Shown here one piece after another: positions 52,638 to 61,793 of a DNA stretch of 64,000 nt. The position numbers were made by a program, and so were the translations under genes. The DNA comes from an uncultured Dysosmobacter sp. (GTDB lineage: Bacteria > Bacillota > Clostridia > Oscillospirales > Oscillospiraceae): assembly GCA_934636905.1 (NCBI GenBank), contig CAKUBJ010000002.1, positions 1-64,000 of the forward strand, written 5' to 3'. Within the stretch, counting starts at the first letter, position 1, and every line of letters starts with the position of its first letter. The notes below the pieces were generated by a model. That model ran no database searches and was not told where the DNA came from. It saw nothing but the letters and a program-made list of their open reading frames with translations.

Positions 52638-52751
52638 CACAAGTTTCCTGTTACCGCAGTTAGATTATCACAAGATTTTTGCTAAGTCAAGAATATTTTC
52701 ACAAGAAACCTGTTAAAATCAATTGACAGTCACAGAAAAATTCGCTATGAT
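52638..52751 (+). promoter_or_regulatory. Promoter and repeated sites before the S24 repressor
   Basis: -35 TTGACA (52723-52728), 17 bp, -10 TATGAT (52746-52751). CACAAGTTTCCTGTTA (52638-52653) and CACAAGAAACCTGTTA (52700-52715) are repeats with 13 of 16 identical bases, 62 bp apart, and may be operators of the repressor itself. Confidence 0.7.
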
Positions 52752-52795
52752 AGGGACGAATCCCGTCGAAAAAGGAAGCAGGAGGCATTTTTCCC

Positions 52796-53551
52796 ATGAG
52801 TTTTGGCGAACGATTGAAGTGGCGGCGGAGCGAACTGAAGCTGTCCAGAGGGGAGTTGGCGGAGCGGCTGGGGGTTTCGCCCTCGGCGGTCAGCAACTAC
52901 GAAAACGGCCTGAGTTTTCCCAAGGAAGACGTGATGCTCCGTCTCTTCGACAGTTTGGAAACCGAGCCAAACGCCCTGTTTCGTGACAGCTACCAGGACG
53001 GTGCCCGTGTTATGAACAGTCAGGAGCGGGAGCTTTTGAAAAAATACCGGGGACTTTCCCCATTAGGGCGGGAAACGGTGCGCTCGGTGGTGGACACCCT
53101 CTGTGCCTACCGGGATGAGGTGGAAGCCGCCCGGCCGGAGCCGGCAGAGCCCCGGGTCATCCCCCTTTACCGGACGCCTGCGGCGGCAGGCTACGCCTCC
53201 CCGGTGTTCGGCGAGGACTTTGATTACATCTCCGTCACCGATGAGGTGCCCCAGGCCGCGGAGTTTGCGGTGCGCATCAGCGGCGACTCCATGACCCCCT
53301 ATATCGCCGACGGCTCCGTGGTCTATGTGAACCGGGATCCCCTGCGGGCGGGAGATGTGGGCATTTTCTGCGTGGACGGGGATATGTTCTGCAAGCAGTA
53401 TTACCGGGACCCTGCCGGGATTGTGTACCTCTTCTCCCTGAACCGCCGCCGCAGGGACGCCGACCTCGTCCTGACGCCTGCCGGCGGGCGGACGCTGGCC
53501 TGCTTCGGCCGGGTCATCATGCACGCGCCGCCCCTGCCGGGAAAGGGCTAA
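52796..53551 (+). CDS. XRE-S24 (LexA/CI-like) repressor
   Basis: The 251-residue protein joins an N-terminal HTH_3 (about 3-60; LSRGELAERLGVSPSAVSNYENG) to a C-terminal S24 autopeptidase domain (about 130-245) with the catalytic Ser in GDSM and Lys in MFCKQYY. AAAAG... the cleavage site is probably the Ala-Gly in PAAAGYAS (about 133), as in CI and UmuD relatives. Such proteins cleave themselves when RecA is active, so this one may de-repress genes after DNA damage. No phage genes lie near; it is a single gene with its own operators and terminator. Confidence 0.9.
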   Translation: MSFGERLKWRRSELKLSRGELAERLGVSPSAVSNYENGLSFPKEDVMLRLFDSLETEPNALFRDSYQDGARVMNSQERELLKKYRGLSPLGRETVRSVVDTLCAYRDEVEAARPEPAEPRVIPLYRTPAAAGYASPVFGEDFDYISVTDEVPQAAEFAVRISGDSMTPYIADGSVVYVNRDPLRAGDVGIFCVDGDMFCKQYYRDPAGIVYLFSLNRRRRDADLVLTPAGGRTLACFGRVIMHAPPLPGKG

Positions 53552-53566
53552 GCCGGGCAAAAAATC

Positions 53567-53614
53567 AAATCACCGCCGCAATCTGCTTTATCAGTCAGAT
53601 TGCGGCGGTGATTT
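53567..53614 (+). terminator. Rho-independent terminator
   Basis: Perfect 19-bp stem with arms beginning AAATCACCGCCGC and ending GCGGCGGTGATTT, followed by TTTC. Confidence 0.92.
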
Positions 53615-53928
53615 TTTCTTTTCCGCACCTTCGCCTGTCACGGCATCTCGCTAAGGCCGCCCCTGTGTCTTACATGAGTCCCCTCTCTTTTGCTGTTCTT
53701 CTCTTCCGGACAGGCAATTCTGCAAAAATTTTGGTTCCGTTGGAAGGCATATGCATCCATGCCGAAAAAGGGAACATATTGTGGAACTTCTTGATTGGGG
53801 ACTTTGCAGTTCGTTCAGGAGTTTGGCGTTTTATCCAATTAATTTCAAAAAATTGCGAAGATGATTGGCACAAACAAACGGAACCCTTTCGATATTCAGT
53901 TTGCTTTTCCGTAAATTTATAATGAATA
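53615..53928. other. Spacer without recognisable genes
   Basis: About 310 bp, clearly more AT-rich than its surroundings. The open frames here have no RBS and no familiar motifs. TATAAT at 53917-53922 could be a -10 for the catabolic cluster, now separated from it by the MITE, but no good -35 is seen. Confidence 0.4.
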
Positions 53929-54205
53929 TACCATCGATTAATAAGGGCAGCCACGGTTTTGACGGGCAGAAATGCCCCCATACCGCGTCAAGCCCCTTGA
54001 GAATACGGCAGTATTCTCTGCGGGTCTTTCCTTGTCTGAGCACATTTCTGCTCCGGCAAAACTGCAAAGCACCTGCCAGCGATGATTTTACAAGTGATTT
54101 TTGGCTTTTGAGGCACAGGTGGGCTGACGCCCGCCAAGGTGAAAAGGACAAAAAGCGCCGGAAAAACACGCTGGCAGGCGTATCTGCTCTTGTCAATCGA
54201 TGGTA
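53929..54205 (-). mobile_element. 277-bp MITE, copy 2 (inverted relative to copy 1)
   Basis: Ends TACCATCGATTAATAAGGG and CTCTTGTCAATCGATGGTA, with TA at both outer ends. The inside is the reverse complement of 6219-6493 with scattered changes. It ends 79 bp before the start codon of the carboxyltransferase gene, inside what should be its leader or promoter region. Confidence 0.85.
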
Positions 54206-54283
54206 GCAAAACAGCTTCAGGGAAAAGGCGATCTGTCGCGCGCTTCAACCATCATAATTTGCTATGAAAGGATCGGTGATTTG

Positions 54284-55825
54284 ATGAACAAAATTGAAGA
54301 ACTGCATGAAAGACGTGCAAAGATCCTGCTTGGCGGAGGGGCCAAGGCGCTGGAAAAGCAGCACGAACGGGGAAAACTGACCGCCCGGGAACGTATCGAC
54401 GCCCTGCTGGATCCCGGTACGTTTGTTGAAATCGGCACATTCGTAAAGCATCGCTGCCATGTACTGGGAATGGACAAGAAGGAAACTCCGGGAGAAGGCG
54501 TCGTGGCCGGACACGGAAAGATCAACGGACGCACCGTCTACGTTTATTCTCAGGACTTCACGGTTCTCGGCGGCGCTGTGGGAGAGATGCACGCCGCCAA
54601 GATTATTGCCGTTCAGGAGCTGGCCATGAAGACCGGCTGCCCGCTGATCGGCCTCATCGACTCCGGCGGCGGGCGTTTGCACGAGGGGGTTAACACAGCA
54701 TCCGGCTACGGCAAAATTTTCACCAGAAACGCCTGGGCTTCCGGCACGATTCCTCAGATTTCCGTAATTCTCGGGCCTTGCGCAGGCGGCGCCTGCTATT
54801 CCCCCGCACTGACCGATTTTGTGCTGACCGTGGACAAAATCAGCCAGATGTACCTGACCGGCCCTGTGGCAGTAGAACAGGCCACCGGCGAAAAGGTGGA
54901 TCAGGAAACCCTTGGCGGTGCCATGACCCACAGCACCGTCAGCGGTGTAGCGCACTTCATTGACAAAACGGAAGCTGCCTGCTTCTCGCGGGTTCGGGAA
55001 CTTTTGCAGTACCTGCCTCAGAACTTCCGCGAATCCGCCCCGGACGCGGTGTGCACAGACGACCCTGCGCGCACGGACGAGGCGCTGAACAGCATTATCC
55101 CGGACAATAACCGCCTGCCTTACGATGTAAAGGATGTCATTGTCTCCCTGGCGGATAACGGTGAATTTATGGAGGTTCAGCCGTACTTCGCGGACAACAT
55201 TGTCATCGGCTTTATCCGTCTGGCCGGCAAAAGCGTCGGCGTCGTAGCCAACCAGCCCATGTCCATGGGCGGCTGTCTGGACGTGGATGCCTCCGATAAG
55301 AGTGCCCGCTTTATCCGCACCTGCGACAGCTTCAATATTCCGCTGCTGACGCTGGTGGATGTTCCCGGCTTCCTGCCTGGAACCGATCAGGAATATAAGG
55401 GGATTATCCGCCATGGTGCAAAACTTCTCTATGCTTACAGCGAAGCAACCGTCCCCAAGGTCACCGTGATTATGCGGAAATCCTACGGCGGCTCTTACAA
55501 TGCCATGTGCAACAAGGAGGCCGGCGCCGATATTGTTCTGGCGTGGCCCACTGCGGAAATTGCGGTTATGGGTGCCGCAGGCGCCGTGAACTTTGTGTTC
55601 CGGAAGGAAATCCAGGAAGCGGAAGACCCCGCCGCCATGCGTGCCCAGAAGATCAGGGAATATGAGGACGCATATTCCAACCCCTATTATGCGGCCTCCT
55701 TCGGATATGTGGATGATGTAATCGAGCCGAAGGATACCCGCGCCCGGATTATCCGGGAGTTCCAGGCTCTTGAGGGGAAAGAGGAATTCCGGTACCCCAA
55801 GAAGCACAGCAATATTCCCCTTTAA
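54284..55825 (+). CDS. Acyl-CoA (de)carboxylase carboxyltransferase alpha subunit (MmdA-like)
   Basis: The 513-residue carboxyltransferase takes CO2 from a beta-carboxyacyl-CoA and passes it to the biotin carrier. It has the two crotonase-fold halves of the MmdA/PccB family: DSGGGRLHEGV and GPCAGGACYSPALTDF in the N-domain, and VDVPGFLPGTDQEYKGIIRHGAKLLYAYSEATVPKVTVI plus KSYGGSYNAMCNK in the C-domain. The length (about 510) fits methylmalonyl/malonyl-CoA-type subunits better than GcdA (about 590). AAAGGA is upstream. The beta, biotin and small membrane subunits are 5 kb downstream in the same cluster, so it works in a Na+-pumping decarboxylase. Confidence 0.9.
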   Translation: MNKIEELHERRAKILLGGGAKALEKQHERGKLTARERIDALLDPGTFVEIGTFVKHRCHVLGMDKKETPGEGVVAGHGKINGRTVYVYSQDFTVLGGAVGEMHAAKIIAVQELAMKTGCPLIGLIDSGGGRLHEGVNTASGYGKIFTRNAWASGTIPQISVILGPCAGGACYSPALTDFVLTVDKISQMYLTGPVAVEQATGEKVDQETLGGAMTHSTVSGVAHFIDKTEAACFSRVRELLQYLPQNFRESAPDAVCTDDPARTDEALNSIIPDNNRLPYDVKDVIVSLADNGEFMEVQPYFADNIVIGFIRLAGKSVGVVANQPMSMGGCLDVDASDKSARFIRTCDSFNIPLLTLVDVPGFLPGTDQEYKGIIRHGAKLLYAYSEATVPKVTVIMRKSYGGSYNAMCNKEAGADIVLAWPTAEIAVMGAAGAVNFVFRKEIQEAEDPAAMRAQKIREYEDAYSNPYYAASFGYVDDVIEPKDTRARIIREFQALEGKEEFRYPKKHSNIPL

Positions 55826-55872
55826 GAGAACCGCAGAACATACAACAAAATCAGATGAAAGGAAATACGGAT

Positions 55873-57006
55873 ATGGAAGAAAGAAAAATGCTCAGCGGCG
55901 TCAAAGTTGTGGATCTCTCCCGCAATCTGGCCGCCCCCTTCTGCACAATGATTCTGTCCGATTTGGGTGCGGAGGTGATTAAGGTTGAGTCTCCCAAGGG
56001 TGACGACGCGCGTACCTACGGCCCCTTCATCAACGGGAAAAGCGGCTATTTTATGAGCATCAACCGCGGCAAAAAGTCCGTGACGCTGGATCTGAAGAAT
56101 CCTGATGACAAAGCAAAGCTGGCTGAACTTCTGAAGGATGCCGACGTCATGATTGACAACTTCCGTCCCGGCGTGCTGGATCGCATGGGCATCACGGAGG
56201 AGTGGGTCAATTCCATTAACCCCCGGGTGATTTTCGCCTCTCTCACCGGCTTCGGCCAGACCGGCCCCTACCGCACGAAAGCCGCCTATGACATGGTGGT
56301 TCAGGGCTACGGCGGCATTATGAGCATCACCGGCCAGCCGGGCGGAGAACCCACCCGGGTAGGTGCCTCCATCGGCGATCTGGCTGCCGGCCTGTATGCC
56401 GCCATCGGCATTCTGGGGGATCTGTATGCCCGGGAGAAGACAGGCCTTGGCGACCGTCTTGACTTCGCCATGATGGACTGTCAGATTGCCCTGCTGGAAA
56501 ACTGCATGATCCGCTATCTCGGAACCGGGAAGATTCCCGGCCCCATCGGAAACCGCCATGCCTCCATCACGCCCTTTGAAATGTTCCCCACTGCCGACGG
56601 CAATGTGATTATCTGTGCCGGCAACACCAAGAACTGGACGGATCTGTGCAACGCCATGGGAATCCCCCAGCTGATTGACGACGAACGCTTCAACAGCAAC
56701 GATAAGCGCGGAAAGAACCACGATGAACTGCGGCAGCTGATGAACGCCGTTCTTAAAACCCGCACAACCAAGGAGTGGATTGCCGCCTTTGAAGCTGCCG
56801 GCGTTCCCTGCGGCCCGGTAAACAACATTGCCGACGTCATGGCGGACGAGCAGGTGAAGGCCCGCAATATGATTGTCTCCATCGACTACCCCGGCATCGG
56901 CGAAATCAAGGCACCCGGCTGCCCCATCAAGAGCCGTGAATACACCATCGACCCGAAAACGCCGGCGCCGGATCTGGGAGCAAACAACGCAGAGTTCTTC
57001 GGTTGA
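55873..57006 (+). CDS. Class III (CaiB/BaiF) CoA-transferase
   Basis: The 377-residue enzyme moves CoA between acids and an acyl-CoA donor. The family start is LSGVKVVDLSRNLAAPFCTMILSDLGAEVIKVE, then DDARTYGPF, NRGKKSVTLDLK and GYGGIMSITGQPGGEPTRVGASIGDLAAGLYA, where Asp is the catalytic nucleophile. The C-terminal half has NVIICAGNTKNWTDLC and GVPCGPVNNIADV. Length is typical (about 380-400). ATG 55873 has AAAGGA upstream, 47 bp after the carboxyltransferase. In this cluster it most likely makes the CoA thioester that is then decarboxylated. Confidence 0.92.
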   Translation: MEERKMLSGVKVVDLSRNLAAPFCTMILSDLGAEVIKVESPKGDDARTYGPFINGKSGYFMSINRGKKSVTLDLKNPDDKAKLAELLKDADVMIDNFRPGVLDRMGITEEWVNSINPRVIFASLTGFGQTGPYRTKAAYDMVVQGYGGIMSITGQPGGEPTRVGASIGDLAAGLYAAIGILGDLYAREKTGLGDRLDFAMMDCQIALLENCMIRYLGTGKIPGPIGNRHASITPFEMFPTADGNVIICAGNTKNWTDLCNAMGIPQLIDDERFNSNDKRGKNHDELRQLMNAVLKTRTTKEWIAAFEAAGVPCGPVNNIADVMADEQVKARNMIVSIDYPGIGEIKAPGCPIKSREYTIDPKTPAPDLGANNAEFFG

Positions 57007-57102
57007 GGCGTTCCCGCTCTGTCACCGGGGAAATCGGTTTCCATTCTATGGACAACACCGGAAAAAGCATATAAAATACAATAGAAACAGGGGGAGAAAT
57101 CT

Positions 57103-58341
57103 ATGGCAACATTATCTCTGGTTGCACTATTGGTTGTTATCATACTTTCATTCTGGAAAAAAATCAACGCCGGCATTCTGGCAATCCCCTTTGCGGCAAT
57201 CATCGGCATCCACCTGATGGGCATGAAAGCAAGCGCGGTGATTTCCGGCTTCCCCACCTCGCTGGTATTCACCCTGCTGGGGATCATGTTCGTATTCGGT
57301 ATTGCATCCACCAACGGCACCTTGGACAAAGTCGCCCATTTTATCGCGGATATGGCCGGCGGCAGAGTCAAGGTGATTCCCTATGTGTTCTACTTTTTTG
57401 CGGTGGCGGTTTCCTGCTGCGTCGGCGGCATTATCGGCGGCTCTCTGGTCTGCCCCATTGCAATGAAGGTTGGCAAGCGGGAGGGGATCCCTGATTACCT
57501 CACCGGTACCGCGGTCATCTTCGGTGTTCAGGGCGGCGCCATGACGGCCATTGCGGCAAATGGCGTCATTGCACTGGGACTTATGGAGGAAATCGGAATG
57601 GAGGGGCGGATGCTTCCCCTCTGGCTCCACATGATGATCTCCGCTCTGCTGTGCTTCACCGTATGCTATCTGGTGGGCGGCGGACTGAAACTGAAGCCTG
57701 TAGAACTGAGTGCCGCTGCAAAGGAAAAAATCGTGTTTGACGGCAAGCAGAAAATCACTCTGGCAGCTCTGCTGATTTTGATTGTCTGCACGGCCGTGTT
57801 CAAGACCAACGTGCCCCTGACCGGCTTCACCATTGGTGCAATCCTGATTCTGCTGGGCTGCGGCGATGCCAATACCGCCATTAAGAATATCTCCTGGACA
57901 ACCATCATGCTGCTGGCCGGCGTTTCCATGCTGGTCAACGTCATTAAGGTTGCCGGAGGAATCGATGCGGCTTCCGCCTGGCTGGCTTCCGTCATGACAC
58001 CTGCCACCGCCAACAGCATCATGGTGCTCACCGGCGGTGCCATGAGCGCAGTGTCCAGCGCCACCGGCGTCGTCATGCCCACCCTGATCCCCACCGCGCC
58101 TGAGATTGCGGCGCAGATGGGCAATGCGGTTTCTATCGCCTCCATCGTCTCCGGCATCGTCATTGGTGCCAATATCGTCCCCATTTCCCCGCTGTCAACC
58201 ATGGGCGGTATTGCAATGGCCTGCTCCAATGAAGGCACCAACAAGGATAAGCTGTTCCGGGACTTCCTGATTACCGCCGTCCTTTCCGTAGTGGGATGCG
58301 CCGTGCTGGCCCTGACCGGATTCTACGGCCTGTTCTGGTAA
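57103..58341 (+). CDS. MatC-like dicarboxylate carrier
   Basis: The 412-residue membrane protein has about eleven to twelve helices and fits the dicarboxylate carrier MatC / SLC13-like (IT superfamily) group: an N-terminal unit with LLGIMFVFGIASTNGTLDKVAHFIADMAGGRVKVIPYVFYF and a C-terminal unit with SWTTIMLLAGVSMLVNVIKVAGG, GGAMSAVSSATGVVMPTLIP and NIVPISPLSTMGG. MatC was described as a malonate carrier in rhizobia. A GGGGGAG RBS precedes ATG 57103. Its position between the CoA-transferase and the regulator marks it as the uptake system for the cluster's substrate. Confidence 0.87.
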   Translation: MATLSLVALLVVIILSFWKKINAGILAIPFAAIIGIHLMGMKASAVISGFPTSLVFTLLGIMFVFGIASTNGTLDKVAHFIADMAGGRVKVIPYVFYFFAVAVSCCVGGIIGGSLVCPIAMKVGKREGIPDYLTGTAVIFGVQGGAMTAIAANGVIALGLMEEIGMEGRMLPLWLHMMISALLCFTVCYLVGGGLKLKPVELSAAAKEKIVFDGKQKITLAALLILIVCTAVFKTNVPLTGFTIGAILILLGCGDANTAIKNISWTTIMLLAGVSMLVNVIKVAGGIDAASAWLASVMTPATANSIMVLTGGAMSAVSSATGVVMPTLIPTAPEIAAQMGNAVSIASIVSGIVIGANIVPISPLSTMGGIAMACSNEGTNKDKLFRDFLITAVLSVVGCAVLALTGFYGLFW

Positions 58342-58434
58342 CCGGCTTCGGAATCCGCGCCGTTTGACCGACTGCAGGCTGCCGCTCTGACGCGGCAGTC
58401 TGCGCCCCACCAAATAAAAAAGAGGTGAACAGTT

Positions 58435-60399
58435 TTGGACAATGTGGAAAAGCGTTATTGCATGATTGTGGAATGCCTTGCTGCCTCGGACGTCTATCTT
58501 GCCAGCGGACGAATTGCAGAGACACTTCAGGTTTCGGCCAAAACTGTGCGCAAAGATCTTGAAAAAATGTGCCCTCAGCTGGAAGAGATCGGCATATATA
58601 TCAGGAAAAAGCCCGGCCTCGGTTATTTTATGGATGCGGAGAGTAAGGCCATATGGCGCAGCAGTGAAAAAAACCTGTTTGAGAAAAGCGTGCACTTTGC
58701 AAAGCAATACCGCACTCATTATATTCTTCAGCGGCTTCTATCATCTGAAGCATATATCAAAAGTGCGGAACTTGCGGAAGAACTTTTCGTATCACAGGTA
58801 GCCATCAGTGCGGAATTGAAGACCATCCGCCGGTATCTGGCCGATTACGAGTTGACAATCGGGAACACGCCAAACCACGGCATCCGCATCCAGGGGAAGG
58901 AACAGTACATCCGCTCCTGTATGCTCAGTGAATACAGCTGCTGTATTGATCGGGGAATCCGAATGGTTCCGGCGTTCCGGAGACTCTTCAGTCTGCGGCC
59001 ATCACAGGCCGGTATCGTGAAAGACACGGTGCGGATATTCCTGATTGAGAAGGAAGGGAAACCCTACTACATCCACGACCGTTGTGCTGAGCAGTTGATC
59101 TACGGAATTGCACTTATGCACAACTGTGCATCTCGCAGCCGGCAAATGTGCTTTACGGATAAGGAAATCTATGAAACACAGCTGACCCGCTCCTATCAGG
59201 CTATTCAGCAGGTAACTGCCAAAATATGCAGGCAGAGCGATCTTTGCTTTTCCCTTGAAGACGAACTGTATCTGTCCAACCTCCTGCTGGGCTTCCGCAC
59301 ATTTCTCCGTTTTGATGAGGTGTCCGTCAAGGAGAATTATTATCGCGCCGTCAGAACCGCAAATCAGGCTCTCACCAACCTCTTTTCCCGCTTTGGTTTG
59401 GAAGAATTCGCTTACGACAAGCAGATTCGGGAACGTCTGGCGCTGTATATTCTCCCGCTGGAGGCGCGGCTCCGCACGCATATGTTCAGCGACATTGCCA
59501 TTCCGGAAAACATGATGCGCTATTCTCTGGTTGCCAAGGACTTTTCAATCTATACCGGCTCCTGTATTGAGTCTGCCTACCACTGCCCGCTCCACAGAAG
59601 TGAACTGGATCGGCTGGGGCTTATCTTCCTGCCGGAGATTCCCAGACTCAGCGGCCGACAGAAAACGGAATGCACCGTGGCCATGCTTTCAAAGCGTTAT
59701 CCCCGGGATATTGCATATTTTGTTACACTGTACTGCCTTTCAGGGGTAGAGCGCCGCGTCAAACAGGTTCTGTCCTTTGAGCACTATCAGCGCAGCGAGG
59801 TCATCCGCAGCCGCTGCGACCTTTTGCTGACAGACGAGGATCCTGCGCTGTTTCAGGGCTTTCAAGGAGATATTATCCAGTATCCGTTTGACGCAAGCGA
59901 AGAAAGTCTTCGCAGAATTCAGGGCTGGTTCAATGGGAAGCACAGTGCATGGCGGCAGCTGAGCAGGATGTTCCGCGAGGATCTGTTTGTAACAAACTGC
60001 TGCGCGGAAACCATGCAGGATGCCATGGATCTCGTGAGAATGATTCTTCTGAAAAGAGGCTATGCAGATCACAGCATCTTTTTTGATCTGGAATGCTCCT
60101 CCAAGCTATGCATTTCCATTTCCGGCAACGGGATCGCATTTGTCAAAACCCGGTATACATACGGTGAGAAATCCTTCTGCGGCGTTTTTCAATTTGAAAA
60201 ACCGGTCCGTTACCATGGGATCAATATGCATCTTCTGTTTGTTCTCAGTGTCGGAAGCAGTGAGCCTCGGGAATTTCTGGCCTTTAACGGTTGGGTAGAA
60301 GCACTTCTGCAGGACAGGCAGCCGCTGTTTATGCCGAAGGAAACGCTTTCCTATCAGCAGCTTCTGGACAGGCTGCACACCTACTTTATCTACCACTAA
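58435..60399 (+). CDS. BglG/PRD-type transcriptional regulator
   Basis: The 654-residue regulator has two N-terminal HTH domains (about 5-60, ASGRIAETLQVSAKTVRKDLEKM; about 90-150, KSAELAEELFVSQVAISAELKTIRRYL), a PRD-like helical region (about 190-400), an EIIB-like domain (about 405-480; RSRCDLLLTDEDPALF) and an EIIA-like C-terminal domain (about 515-650). In PTS EIIA domains the phosphorylated His sits in GNGIAIPHG; here the sequence is GNGIAFVKTR, so the His is absent. The start is TTG 58435 with AAAGAGGTGA upstream. Lying in the middle of the cluster, it probably activates it, responding to a signal other than PTS phosphorylation. Confidence 0.82.
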   Translation: MDNVEKRYCMIVECLAASDVYLASGRIAETLQVSAKTVRKDLEKMCPQLEEIGIYIRKKPGLGYFMDAESKAIWRSSEKNLFEKSVHFAKQYRTHYILQRLLSSEAYIKSAELAEELFVSQVAISAELKTIRRYLADYELTIGNTPNHGIRIQGKEQYIRSCMLSEYSCCIDRGIRMVPAFRRLFSLRPSQAGIVKDTVRIFLIEKEGKPYYIHDRCAEQLIYGIALMHNCASRSRQMCFTDKEIYETQLTRSYQAIQQVTAKICRQSDLCFSLEDELYLSNLLLGFRTFLRFDEVSVKENYYRAVRTANQALTNLFSRFGLEEFAYDKQIRERLALYILPLEARLRTHMFSDIAIPENMMRYSLVAKDFSIYTGSCIESAYHCPLHRSELDRLGLIFLPEIPRLSGRQKTECTVAMLSKRYPRDIAYFVTLYCLSGVERRVKQVLSFEHYQRSEVIRSRCDLLLTDEDPALFQGFQGDIIQYPFDASEESLRRIQGWFNGKHSAWRQLSRMFREDLFVTNCCAETMQDAMDLVRMILLKRGYADHSIFFDLECSSKLCISISGNGIAFVKTRYTYGEKSFCGVFQFEKPVRYHGINMHLLFVLSVGSSEPREFLAFNGWVEALLQDRQPLFMPKETLSYQQLLDRLHTYFIYH

Positions 60400-60428
60400 C
60401 TGTCCAAACCAATAAGGAGTTGAACCAT

Positions 60429-60551
60429 ATGGGAGTCATTACTTATGCCGCTCTGGCATACCTTGCCACGGCAGTGATCTCGATGGCTGTTGTAGCAATC
60501 ATTATTGGGATCAATAAACTGTTTTCATCATCAGAGGAGGATCCGCAATGA
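60429..60551 (+). CDS. Very small OadG-like subunit (single membrane helix)
   Basis: The 40-residue protein has one membrane helix (about 6-30; YAALAYLATAVISMAVVAII) and an acidic tail SSSEEDPQ. Position and type match OadG/MmdD, the small subunit that anchors the carboxyltransferase to the beta subunit, but it is less than half the usual length (about 80-120) and lacks the Pro-rich part. AATAAGGAGTTG is the RBS. The stop overlaps the beta-subunit start (ATGA), so the two are translated together. Confidence 0.75.
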   Translation: MGVITYAALAYLATAVISMAVVAIIIGINKLFSSSEEDPQ

Positions 60552-61771
60552 CTGCACTGCTGACACAGCTGTTCCCCGGAATCAGCACATTTTTTGCCAT
60601 GGAGCCGCAGATTGCCATTGCGCGGATCATCCTGATCGCTTTGGGATTTACGCTGGCCTATCTGGGTTTCAAGCGTACACTGGAGCCGCTGATTATGGTG
60701 CCGATGGGTATTGCCATGATGGCGGTAAACGCCGGGATGATGTTTTTGAATTCCGGTGCCATCGGCAATATGTTCGTAGATCCCATGATCTCCGATGCCG
60801 TTGAACTGATGGATATCATGCAGATCAATTTCCTGCAGCCCATCTATAATCTCACCTTTTCCAACGGCTTGATTGCGTGTCTGGTGTTCATGGGCATCGG
60901 CGCCCGGAGCGAAATCAGCTACCTGTTGGCAAAGCCGTGGTCGTCCATGATCATTGCAATCTTTGCGGAACTGGGCACCTTTGTCACCCTGATTGTCGGA
61001 ATCAAGCTGTTTGGTCTGGCACCCGGCGCGGCGGCGGCAATCGCAACCATCGGCGGCGCAGACGGCCCCATGGTGCTGTTCTCTTCCCTGATGCTGGCGC
61101 CGGAACTTTTCGTTCCGATCTCCATCATTGCATATCTCTACCTGAGCCTGACCTACGGCGGCTATCCCTTCCTCATCAAGCTGTTTATCCCCAAAAAGTA
61201 CCGGGGGATCGATATGATGGTAGAGGTGCCGGAGGTTTCTCAGAAGTCCAAATTCATCTTCATCGTCGTCACCAACTTTATGCTCTGCCTGCTGCTGCCG
61301 GTGGCCGCGCCGCTGATTTTCTCCTTCTTTATCGGCATGGCGGTAAAGGAAGCAAAAATCAATCGCTATACGGAACTGCTGGAAGAGGGGCTTTCCTACT
61401 TCGCGACCTTCTTCCTCGGAACCATACTGGGCGTGCTCTGCGAGGCATCTACCATTCTGGATCCCACCGTTCTGGTAATTCTGGTACTGGGCATTCTGGC
61501 TCTGGCCATATCGGCTGTCGGCGGCCTGCTGGGCGGCTGGCTCATGTACTGGTTCCACAAGCGCAGGGGGGAGGATTTCAATCCGACCATCGGCATTGCC
61601 GGAGTCTCCTGCGTGCCCACAACGGCAAAACTGGCTCAGCACGCTGCCATGGAGGAAAATCCATTTGTCATGATTATTCCTGTTGCAATGGGCGCAAATA
61701 TTTCCGGTGTCATTACATCCGCTATTGTTGCAGGCATTTTTGTGAGTACGATTCATCTTATTGTAATTTGA
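60548..61771 (+). CDS. Na+-translocating decarboxylase beta subunit (OadB/MmdB/GcdB family)
   Basis: The 407-residue membrane protein decarboxylates carboxybiotin and exports Na+. Marks: GFTLAYLGFKRTLEPLIMVPMGI, FMGIGARSEISYLLAKP, the conserved Asp in IGGADGPMVLFSS (about 172) that binds Na+, and the C-terminal MGANISGVITSAIVAG (family form MGPNVAGVIGSA). The exchanges Gly-Pro-Asn to Gly-Ala-Asn and Val to Ile are unusual for the family. Eleven or so membrane segments are seen. It is coupled to the 40-residue subunit by a 4-nt overlap. Confidence 0.93.
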   Translation: MTALLTQLFPGISTFFAMEPQIAIARIILIALGFTLAYLGFKRTLEPLIMVPMGIAMMAVNAGMMFLNSGAIGNMFVDPMISDAVELMDIMQINFLQPIYNLTFSNGLIACLVFMGIGARSEISYLLAKPWSSMIIAIFAELGTFVTLIVGIKLFGLAPGAAAAIATIGGADGPMVLFSSLMLAPELFVPISIIAYLYLSLTYGGYPFLIKLFIPKKYRGIDMMVEVPEVSQKSKFIFIVVTNFMLCLLLPVAAPLIFSFFIGMAVKEAKINRYTELLEEGLSYFATFFLGTILGVLCEASTILDPTVLVILVLGILALAISAVGGLLGGWLMYWFHKRRGEDFNPTIGIAGVSCVPTTAKLAQHAAMEENPFVMIIPVAMGANISGVITSAIVAGIFVSTIHLIVI

Positions 61772-61793
61772 AATTCATTCAGGAGGAAAATTT

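Noticed and set aside
53608-53922. 104-codon plus-strand frame in front of the second MITE
   Set aside because: It starts inside the repressor terminator, has no RBS and its composition is not like a protein of this genome.
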